Assembly: GCF_000682695.1 (NCBI RefSeq)
Contig: NZ_AWFG01000019.1
Coordinates: forward strand, 186,001-250,000
DNA: 64,000 nucleotides
Direction: 5' to 3'
Origin: Hyphomonas chukchiensis
GTDB lineage: Bacteria > Pseudomonadota > Alphaproteobacteria > Caulobacterales > Hyphomonadaceae
Position numbers and translations under genes: made by a program. The notes under the pieces are model-generated. The model was not told where the DNA came from. It ran no database searches and saw only the letters and a list, made by a program, of their open reading frames with translations. Positions 33,424-39,559 of this stretch are shown piece by piece. Positions within the stretch are counted from its first letter, which is position 1; each line of letters begins with the position of its first letter.

Positions 33424-34542
33424 ATGACACAGCTGACACGGCGGACATTTGCGGCGACGGGGCTGGCGGCGGTGGCGACGGCCTGTGCGGGCGTCCCGGC
33501 ATCGCGCGGGCCGGGCGTGGCGATGAAGCAGGTGCCGCCGGTGATCGTGGATCCGGGCCGGGTGGCGCGGGTTGTGGTGGGCCTGCGGCCCTACCGACCG
33601 ACGGGTTTCCGCGTGGAGCGGGAGATGCTGGGCGAGACGGCCGTTATCCATAATTATGGCCATGGCGGCGGCGGGATCACGCTGTCCTGGGGCACGGCAC
33701 ATCTCGCTGTGGAGGAGGGCTGGGACCCGAACGTGAAGGACTATGCCGTGATGGGCGCGGGGATTGTCGGCCTGTCCACGGCGATGCTGCTGCTGGAGCG
33801 CGGGGCGAACGTGACGATCTATGCCAAGGCGCTGTCGCCGGAGACGACGTCGAACATTGCGGGCGGGCAGTGGTGGCCGGCGTCCGTGTATCAGGAGAGC
33901 ATGGTCGATGATGCCTACCGCGCGACACATGTGGCGGCGTCGCGCTTTGCCTTCCAGCGCTTCCAGCTGCTGACGGGGCCGGAATATGGCGTCACATGGG
34001 AAGTGAACTATGTGCTGTCGGATGAGGCGAAGCGGGACACGCCGGCGCCCAAGGGCAGCCCGATGCATGAGTTTGTCGTCAACGAGCGGGAGTATGAACC
34101 CGGCGAGCTGAGCTTTAACGCGCCGTTCGCGAAGAGTTTCGACACGATGATGGTGGATACGCCCTATTATTTGCGGGTGCTGGAGCGGGACATAAGGCTG
34201 CGCGGCGGGAAGATTGTCGTGCAGTCATTCGATGACGTGGCGCAGGTGGCGGCGTTGCCTGAGTCGGTCGTGTTCAATTGTACGGGGCTCGGCGCGGGCG
34301 CGCTGTTCGGGGACGCAGGGATCATGCCGGCGCGGGGGCAGCTGGTGATCCTGCAGCCGCAGGAGGAGGTCGACTATAACATCATCACCGGGAAGCATGC
34401 CTACATGTTCGGGCGGCGCGACGGGATTGTGCTGGGCGGCACGTTCCAGAAAGGCAACTGGTCGCTGGAGCCGAGCGCGGAAGACACGGCGATGATCCTG
34501 GCGGAGAACCGGGCGCTGTTCGAGCGGCCGATGCAGGCCTAG
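33424..34542 (+). CDS. Circularly permuted D-amino-acid oxidase-like FAD protein (Tat lipoprotein)
   Basis: A 372-residue protein. The twin-arginine start LTRRTFAATGLAAVATAC suggests Tat export and lipidation at Cys21. Residues 53-96 (GLRPYRPTGFRVER, VIHNYGHGGGGITLSWG) correspond to the extreme C-terminus of D-amino-acid oxidases, including the substrate-carboxylate arginine and the FAD-contacting HNYGHGG loop. The FAD-binding Rossmann motif VMGAGIVGLSTAMLLLERG, normally N-terminal, begins only at residue 109. The protein ends at GGTFQKGNWSLEP, exactly where a normal enzyme would continue into that C-terminal block. So the order is permuted rather than truncated. Predicted to oxidise D-amino acids or a related amine outside the cytoplasm, with folded FAD exported by Tat. 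Confidence 0.85.
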   Translation: MTQLTRRTFAATGLAAVATACAGVPASRGPGVAMKQVPPVIVDPGRVARVVVGLRPYRPTGFRVEREMLGETAVIHNYGHGGGGITLSWGTAHLAVEEGWDPNVKDYAVMGAGIVGLSTAMLLLERGANVTIYAKALSPETTSNIAGGQWWPASVYQESMVDDAYRATHVAASRFAFQRFQLLTGPEYGVTWEVNYVLSDEAKRDTPAPKGSPMHEFVVNEREYEPGELSFNAPFAKSFDTMMVDTPYYLRVLERDIRLRGGKIVVQSFDDVAQVAALPESVVFNCTGLGAGALFGDAGIMPARGQLVILQPQEEVDYNIITGKHAYMFGRRDGIVLGGTFQKGNWSLEPSAEDTAMILAENRALFERPMQA

Positions 34543-34589
34543 ACGCGGCATCTGCGTCAGGACGCTTGGCAGGCCATTTCGAGGGCTCT

Positions 34590-34613
34590 ATACGATTTAT
34601 ATATGAATCGTAT
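34590..34613. promoter_or_regulatory. ATACGATT-N8-AATCGTAT operator of the parD-like/map unit
   Basis: A perfect eight-base inverted repeat with an eight-base AT spacer (TATATATG), 12 bases before the ParD-like ATG. Arms of this kind are typical autoregulatory operators of ribbon-helix-helix antitoxins. Confidence 0.7.
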
Positions 34614-34625
34614 ATGGAGGCCTGA

Positions 34626-34850
34626 ATGGGCATCGTGAATATAGATGACGAACTGCACGACCAGCTGCGCCGGGCGAGCAAGGTGTCGTGCCGGTCGATC
34701 AATGCGCAGGCGGCTTACTGGATCAAGATCGGCCTGCTGTGCGAGCGCAACCCGACGCTGAGCTTCAGCGAGGTGATCGCGCGGGAGATGGAAGCGGCAG
34801 GCGTCTTGGTGCCGGATCTGGCGGAAAGCGCGCATGACGAAGCAGCCTGA
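34626..34850 (+). CDS. ParD-like ribbon-helix-helix protein
   Basis: A 74-residue protein of the ParD-like family: MGIVNIDDELHDQLRRASK is the DNA-binding beta strand and first helix, and SINAQAAYWIKIGLL the second. The C-terminal tail (VLVPDLAESAHDEAA) could bind a partner. Annotated ParD-like proteins are described as antitoxins, but no RelE/ParE-like toxin is present here. The partner is instead the methionine aminopeptidase gene, which overlaps its last 17 bases. A perfect inverted repeat before the start points to autoregulation. Confidence 0.85.
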   Translation: MGIVNIDDELHDQLRRASKVSCRSINAQAAYWIKIGLLCERNPTLSFSEVIAREMEAAGVLVPDLAESAHDEAA

Positions 34851-35610
34851 AGAACTGGCGCTGATGGCGGAGTCCGGGCGGCTGCTGGCCTCGGTGTTCG
34901 GCCTGCTGGATCGCACGCCGCTGGCGGGTCTCACCACGCTTGAGGTCGATGCGATGGTGGAGACATTCATTGTCGAAGACCTGAAGGCGCGGCCCGCGAG
35001 CAAGGGGCAGTATGACTATGGCTTCGTGCTGAATTCATCCGTGAACCATGTGGTCTGTCATGGTGTGCCATCGGAGGCGGATGTGCTGAAGGATGGCGAT
35101 ATCGTCAATTTCGACATCACGCTGGAGAAGAACGGCTTCATCGCGGATTCCAGCAAGACCTACCTGATCGGCGAGGTGAACCCGGCGGCGAAGCGTCTGG
35201 TGAAGACGACCTATGAGGCCATGTGGAAAGGCATCAAGGCGGTACGCCCCGGCGCCCGGCTCGGCGATATCGGCTGGGCCATCGAGCGGCATGCCAAGAA
35301 GAACGGCTATAGTGTTGTGCGCGAATATTGCGGCCATGGCATTGGCCGCGAGATGCATGAGGACCCGCAGGTGCTGCACTATGGCAAGCCGGGCACGGGA
35401 CTGGTGCTGCGCGAGGGCATGGTGTTCACGATCGAGCCGATGATCAATCAGGGGCGCCGCTATGTGCGCACGGAGGATGACGGCTGGACGGTGGTGACGA
35501 AGGACGGCGCGCTGTCTGCCCAGTTCGAGCATACGGTGGCGGTCACGTCGGATGGTGTGTCAGTGCTGACACTGCGCACGGAGGAAATGGTACGGGGCGC
35601 GGCAGCCTAA
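34834..35610 (+). CDS. map: Type I methionine aminopeptidase
   Basis: A 258-residue enzyme removing N-terminal methionine from new proteins. Metal ligands are visible in the expected order: Asp in IVNFDITLEKNG, Asp in FIADSSKT, His in CGHGIGREMHED, Glu in FTIEPMI and Glu in FEHTVAVT. The substrate-side His is in NHVVCHGVP. Length and motifs are those of a complete housekeeping-type enzyme. Its start overlaps the ParD-like gene by 17 bases, and the two probably form one transcript. Whether this is the essential Map or an accessory copy cannot be told from the window. Confidence 0.95.
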   Translation: MTKQPEELALMAESGRLLASVFGLLDRTPLAGLTTLEVDAMVETFIVEDLKARPASKGQYDYGFVLNSSVNHVVCHGVPSEADVLKDGDIVNFDITLEKNGFIADSSKTYLIGEVNPAAKRLVKTTYEAMWKGIKAVRPGARLGDIGWAIERHAKKNGYSVVREYCGHGIGREMHEDPQVLHYGKPGTGLVLREGMVFTIEPMINQGRRYVRTEDDGWTVVTKDGALSAQFEHTVAVTSDGVSVLTLRTEEMVRGAAA

Positions 35611-36083
35611 TTGCCGGCGCGGAAGGACTTGCGGCCGAAATAGGCGTTCTTGGGGGCGTCGTCGCTGCCGGTGGGGGGCGTGTCGTCTGCGGGCGGCGTC
35701 TCTTCCGGGGCGGCTTCCTGCGCGGTGGCATCGCTGGCCTCGGCGGGCGCGAGGGTGCCGTTGAGGAGCTGGCGGATGTGCGCGGCGGCGGCGGCGGCGG
35801 TCGAGACCTCGAAATCGTCGACATGCTTGTCGAGGCGGCGGGCGAGGAGGCGGGCCTGGTGGGCCGTGAGGCGCTTCAGCTCGGTTTCGAAGAGATCATT
35901 GCCGACAGTCTCGCGCAGGAGGACCATGTCTTCCGTCGTCTGGCCGGCGGAAATCATGAGCTTACGCACGAGGAGGCCCGCAGCGGCAGTGAAGTCCTTG
36001 TCGCCAAGCTTGGCAAAACGGTCGCGATTGTCGAGCAGGGCTGCCAGCACGCCGGCCCCTCCGGTGGCTGTCAGGGCGCTCAT
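35607..36083 (-). CDS. Uncharacterised helical partner of the ParA ATPase
   Basis: A 158-residue protein with no family I recognise. Residues 1-110 are strongly helical and Ala/Leu/Arg-rich (LTAHQARLLARRLDKHVDDF). A Pro/Glu/Asp/Thr-rich disordered stretch (~112-145) follows, and a basic C-terminal patch NAYFGRKSFRAGN ends the protein. The start overlaps the ParA stop (ATGA), so the two are translationally coupled. By position it is where a ParB or adaptor protein would be, but no ParB/KorB or HTH motif is visible. The gene overlaps the end of map by four bases, convergent. Confidence 0.7.
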   Translation of the reverse strand: MSALTATGGAGVLAALLDNRDRFAKLGDKDFTAAAGLLVRKLMISAGQTTEDMVLLRETVGNDLFETELKRLTAHQARLLARRLDKHVDDFEVSTAAAAAAHIRQLLNGTLAPAEASDATAQEAAPEETPPADDTPPTGSDDAPKNAYFGRKSFRAGN

Positions 36084-36964
36084 TTCAATAGCTCCAGGAT
36101 TTCCTTCATGAGGGCGTCGATAATGCCGAGGGCCTCACCGGGCCATTTGGCCGAGAGGGTCGGGTCCGGGCCAAGTTCGATCGGGTTGGTCGCAAAGCCG
36201 GTCTTGAGCGGGACGACGGTCTTGAACATCCGGAATTCGGCTTCCTTCGAATTGGCGGCATCGCGCATGGCTTGCAGCACGACCTGCTGGTGGGGCGTGT
36301 TGTCAAAGCGGGTGGCGAGGACAACGGGCAGGTTCTCGATATCACGATCGCGCAGGTTTTTCATGATGTCGCCGGTGAAAAGATCGAGGCCGAGCGTGGA
36401 CATGAAATCCGGGATCGTGGGGACGATGATGAGGTGGCTGGCCGCGAGCACGCTTTCGGTCATGACCGAAATGCCGGGCGGGCAGTCGCAGATGATGATG
36501 TCGAACTCGCTTTTGAGCAGGTCAAAGTCATCGCGCAAGCGGCGGCCGACCTGGCCTTCGAGGGCCTGCATGGAATATTTCTTGGCGGTGAGTTCGTAGA
36601 TCAGCTCGCGCTCTGTCTTGCGCAGGCGCGGGGACGAGGGAATCAGGTCGAGCGGCAGCGGCTTGCCCTCATGCGTGACGTCGCTGGCATTGGTAACGAC
36701 GAATTCGCCGAGGCGCTTCTGCTCATTGGCGAAGAAATTCTCAAGCAGCCAGTCGGAAATTGTGGCGTAATCATTGATCGCCTGGAAGAGATGTTCGTCG
36801 CCCTCATGGCCGTAGACGAGCAGGGATGCGTTGGCCTGCGTATCCAGATCGACGACCAGTGTTCGTCGGCCTGAGGCCGCGAAGGCCTCGGCCAGCATGA
36901 CGCAGGTGGTGGTCTTGCCGACGCCGCCTTTCGAGTTGGCGATCGAGATGACACGTGCCGACAT
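36080..36964 (-). CDS. ParA family ATPase (orphan)
   Basis: A 294-residue deviant-Walker ATPase. The Walker A motif is SKGGVGKTTTCVMLAEAF (residues ~11-28), Walker A' is VVDLDTQANASLL and Walker B is IIICDCPPGIS. FMSTLGLDLFTGDI resembles the region that binds partners in partition ATPases. ParA-like proteins position plasmids, chromosomes or large complexes by dynamic DNA binding. No parB, parS-like repeat or flagellar/chemotaxis gene adjoins it; the coupled 158-residue protein is the only candidate partner. The start at 36964 was set by alignment of the Walker A motif to the N-terminus. Confidence 0.9.
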   Translation of the reverse strand: MSARVISIANSKGGVGKTTTCVMLAEAFAASGRRTLVVDLDTQANASLLVYGHEGDEHLFQAINDYATISDWLLENFFANEQKRLGEFVVTNASDVTHEGKPLPLDLIPSSPRLRKTERELIYELTAKKYSMQALEGQVGRRLRDDFDLLKSEFDIIICDCPPGISVMTESVLAASHLIIVPTIPDFMSTLGLDLFTGDIMKNLRDRDIENLPVVLATRFDNTPHQQVVLQAMRDAANSKEAEFRMFKTVVPLKTGFATNPIELGPDPTLSAKWPGEALGIIDALMKEILELLK

Positions 36965-37266
36965 TCTGCTAGCTCCTCTTCCCCTGTCACAAGCGCGGCA
37001 CAAAGCAGATTTGGGTCTGCATGGCTATTGCCTGTCTGGCTAAAAAAGCAGGGCAGGACACCCTGTTTCTCTCAACTTTTCAGCCTAGTGCCCGGGGAAC
37101 GCTCAGGAAATTTATCTTCCGTCCGACCGCCATGCTGGCGTCGGTAAATTTGAGCCATCGGATGAAGTTCCATGGAGGCAAGGCGAAGCATGAACTGGGG
37201 GTGGCCATTTACAGGCGCGCGGCGCGAATCGAAAGCGGCGGCACCTCTGATTGCACTGTCGCAATT

Positions 37267-37443
37267 GGGGTTAGCGGCGCTGAACCGTTCATCTCCAAAG
37301 TCCTTACCGGTGAGCGGTTGGGCATCTTCCGGACAGGCGAAGATCACTACCAAGTCTACTTCGGTCCCATCCTGTTCGGACACATCGACCGAAAGAAACG
37401 CATGAACCGTATCAAGCCTACCCACCCACGGAACACACCATGA
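37267..37443 (+). pseudogene. Probable C-terminal fragment of an integrase-type transposase
   Basis: The frame reads FISKVLTGERLGIFRTGEDH then YQVYFGPILFGHIDRKKRMN. The pattern GExxGxxxxGxxxYxVYFGxxxxGxID is the beta-rich tail found at the end of IS481/Mu-type transposases. Nothing matching the DDE core precedes it. No terminal inverted repeats were found. Confidence 0.4.
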
Positions 37444-37464
37444 AACACGGAACACATCATGAAA
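37427..37464 (+). repeat. Tandem 19-bp direct repeat
   Basis: CACGGAACACACCATGAAA is followed at once by CACGGAACACATCATGAAA, differing at one base. It lies at the end of the transposase-like fragment. Confidence 0.85.
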
Positions 37465-37571
37465 ACTGTAACCCATCTGCCCGGTCTGAAACGTTACCTA
37501 TGTTCCCGGTTGCACACCGGGGCCGGAGGGGGGAGGCCCTCTTCGAACCGGTCGCTGGCGCGTCAGGCCCA

Positions 37572-37593
37572 CTTCCCCCGCAATCGGGGGAAG
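37572..37593. repeat. CTTCCCCCG-CAAT-CGGGGGAAG hairpin
   Basis: A perfect nine-base stem with a four-base loop, nine bases before the stop codon of the gene at 37602 on the minus strand. It resembles the C-rich hairpins of the DUF559 repeats, and could also act as a bidirectional terminator, although no T-run is present. Confidence 0.6.
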
Positions 37594-37601
37594 ATAAGGG
37601 G

Positions 37602-38045
37602 CTACTCAAATGTGAGATGGCAGGCGCCGAGGACGCGGAACATGTGGTAGCGGTCACGTGCGTCGGGGGCGGTGCGCAGGTCTGAATAGGCCTGCAGGGC
37701 AATGGGGGTGGCGACGTCGACTTCTTCTTCGAAGCGGGCACTGTCGCCGGTATCATCCTCCAGGAGGTCCGAGGCCATCTGGGCCCAGTAGCCGGCGGCG
37801 AGTTCGCTTTCGGCGGGACGCAGGTCCGGGCTGAGGCGCTCCATGAAGGCGGCGTCCCAGTCCTGGCCAGCGCTTTGTGACCAGACGGCCCAATAGGAGG
37901 CGCAGCGGACCATGTCTGACGGGTTTTCGGGCGTGACGCCGGATTCCACACCGCGCTGGTAGTAGCCGTTCATATAGTCCGTGCTCTGCGCGGCGGCGGG
38001 CAGGGCGATGAGCGCGGAGGCGAGGACGATGACGCGCAGGGACAC
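37602..38045 (-). CDS. Small secreted protein of unknown function (GTG start)
   Basis: A 147-residue protein with a Sec signal (RVIVLASALIALPAAAQS). The mature part has two cysteines (VRCASYWAVW and LGACHLTFE at the C-terminus) and helical character (MASDLLEDDTGDSARFEEEV). GTG at 38045 places the signal correctly; longer in-frame starts run into the non-coding gap. No family recognised. The gene ends close to a hairpin and has no cotranscribed neighbour. Confidence 0.6.
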   Translation of the reverse strand: MSLRVIVLASALIALPAAAQSTDYMNGYYQRGVESGVTPENPSDMVRCASYWAVWSQSAGQDWDAAFMERLSPDLRPAESELAAGYWAQMASDLLEDDTGDSARFEEEVDVATPIALQAYSDLRTAPDARDRYHMFRVLGACHLTFE

Positions 38046-38147
38046 GGGGTGGCTCCGGAGTGAAGAACTGGACGGAAGTATAGACTGCAAGTGCTGAACC
38101 AAAAGCAAACGGGCCGCTAGAGGCGGGCTATATAAAAGGAATTTCAA

Positions 38148-38252
38148 ATGACACTGACGGTGATGACACCGCCGTACGGGGAAGCTTTGTCCCTTGATGT
38201 GGCGAAGGACTATCTGCGCATCGGGACGGATGGCGAGGATGCGCTGGACTGA
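38148..38252 (+). pseudogene. GTA head-tail connector (gp6-like) relic
   Basis: A 34-codon frame reads MTLTVMTPPYGEALSLDVAK then DYLRIGTDGEDALD and stops. This is the N-terminus of the phage/GTA head-tail connector family (S/T-L-x-V-x-P-P-x-x-E-x-x-S-L-x-x-A-K-x-x-L-R-v-x), which normally continues for ~150 residues. A plausible AAGGA site precedes it. With the terminase relics at 31.3-32.1 kb it is the only visible trace of a GTA cluster. Confidence 0.65.
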
Positions 38253-38324
38253 GTGCGGCGCGGGGGATGTGATTGACTCCTGTGCCTGCCGGTCGCGTTC
38301 ACGCGGACGTGGCTGGGGAGAGAC

Positions 38325-38645
38325 ATGCATATCGAGGCACGCAGCGGGTTTCCGTATGATGTGATCGTAACGGTGGCCACTGGATACTTGCTGGGCGTTG
38401 TCGGCGGAAAAGGCCTGATGATGGACAGTAACTGGGGCATGTATCCCCTGTCGGCTGGCGCTCTCGTCATTCTGGTGAGAACCGTGTTGACGGCCCGCGA
38501 ATTGCTATTTGGCCGGGTTCGCGCGCCGGACCCGGACACAAGCGATATGGCCGAAGCGGCTGGCAATCACAGGGATGGGTTTCAATCGGCGCCGGAACAT
38601 CCTAACTCTGTCGCGACAGTGATTTCACCCTTTTCAGAGGAATAA
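38325..38645 (+). CDS. Small predicted membrane protein
   Basis: A 106-residue protein with two hydrophobic stretches (DVIVTVATGYLLGVVGG and YPLSAGALVILVRTVL) and a polar C-terminal tail. GGGGAG precedes the ATG at a good distance. It ends six bases before the J-domain gene on the same strand and may be cotranscribed with it. No family recognised; whether it is expressed is uncertain. Confidence 0.5.
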   Translation: MHIEARSGFPYDVIVTVATGYLLGVVGGKGLMMDSNWGMYPLSAGALVILVRTVLTARELLFGRVRAPDPDTSDMAEAAGNHRDGFQSAPEHPNSVATVISPFSEE

Positions 38646-38651
38646 CCGCCC

Positions 38652-39548
38652 TTGGCCCTAGATCCCTATAGCGTGCTCGGCGTTCCCCGCACAGCGAGCG
38701 AGGCCGAGATCAAAAAAGCCTATCGCAACAAGGCGAAAGCCCTGCACCCTGACCTGCATCCCGATGACAATGCCAAGATGGAGGAATTCAAGCGGGTGTC
38801 GCAGGCCTGGGATATCCTTGGCGACAAGGAGAAGAAGGCGAAATTCGACCGCGGCGAGATCGACGGCGACGGCAATCCGGCAGGCTTTGCTGGCGGCTAT
38901 CCCGGTGGTGGGGGTGGCGGCTTTCCGGGCGGTGGCGGAGCGCGCTGGCAGACGCGCGGCGGCGGCAATCCGTTTGACGGCGCACAGGGCGACCCCTTCG
39001 AGGACATATTGGGCGGCATGTTTGGCGGCGGCGGGCGCCGGCGCAATCCGGGGCCGCAAAAGGGCCGCGATATCCGCTACCGCGTGGAGATATCGTTCGA
39101 GGATGCCGTGGCCGGCGCGCGTCGCCGCATGACCATGGCGGACGGCACAGCGCTGGATGTGAACATTCCGGCGGGCATTGATTCCGGCCAGACTTTGCGG
39201 CTGAAAAGCCAGGGTCAGCCATCGCCGAATGGCGGGGCGCCCGGCGATGCGCTGCTGGAAGTGGAAGTGCGCCCGAGCAATGTGTGGGAGCGTGACGGCA
39301 AGGATCTGCGCATGAGCGTGCCGATCAGCCTGAAGACGGCGATTCTGGGTGGCAGTGTGGAAGTGAAGACGCCGTCGGGCCCGGTGACGCTGAAAGTGCC
39401 AGCGGGATCGAACACGGATGCGACCCTGAGGCTGCGCGGCAAGGGTGTTCAGACCAGCACGCCGGGCAACCTCTATGCCAAGCTTAAGATTATGCTGGAC
39501 GACCCGGCAGACCCCGGCCTGAGGAAATGGGCCGAAGGCAAGGCTTGA
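38652..39548 (+). CDS. CbpA-like type II J-domain co-chaperone (TTG start)
   Basis: A 298-residue protein. The J domain (residues 4-68) contains YRNKAKALHPDLHPDD with HPD, followed by a long Gly-rich linker (residues ~80-130: PGGGGGGFPGGGG). Two C-terminal substrate-binding domains (PAGIDSGQTLRLKSQGQPS, VPAGSNTDATLRLRGKG) follow. The cysteine-rich zinc finger of DnaJ is absent, so this is the CbpA/DjlB class. Translation appears to begin at TTG 38652. It should stimulate DnaK for a subset of clients. Confidence 0.88.
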   Translation: MALDPYSVLGVPRTASEAEIKKAYRNKAKALHPDLHPDDNAKMEEFKRVSQAWDILGDKEKKAKFDRGEIDGDGNPAGFAGGYPGGGGGGFPGGGGARWQTRGGGNPFDGAQGDPFEDILGGMFGGGGRRRNPGPQKGRDIRYRVEISFEDAVAGARRRMTMADGTALDVNIPAGIDSGQTLRLKSQGQPSPNGGAPGDALLEVEVRPSNVWERDGKDLRMSVPISLKTAILGGSVEVKTPSGPVTLKVPAGSNTDATLRLRGKGVQTSTPGNLYAKLKIMLDDPADPGLRKWAEGKA

Positions 39549-39559
39549 GCCCTGTCAGG

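Larger units (their letters stand above)
36965..37601. other. 637-base gene-poor junk region with remnants and repeats
   Basis: No intact gene is supported. It contains a probable transposase C-terminal fragment, a tandem 19-bp repeat and a CTTCCCCCG hairpin, each listed separately. Short open frames on both strands lack ribosome sites or familiar sequence. Confidence 0.6.

Noticed and set aside
34590-35610. Classic toxin-antitoxin locus
   Set aside because: No toxin-like partner is present; the second gene is an intact methionine aminopeptidase, so the pair is reported as ParD-like/Map instead.
37072-37476. Possible minus-strand gene in the gap after parA
   Set aside because: No ribosome site, no familiar sequence, and it is antisense to the transposase-like fragment.
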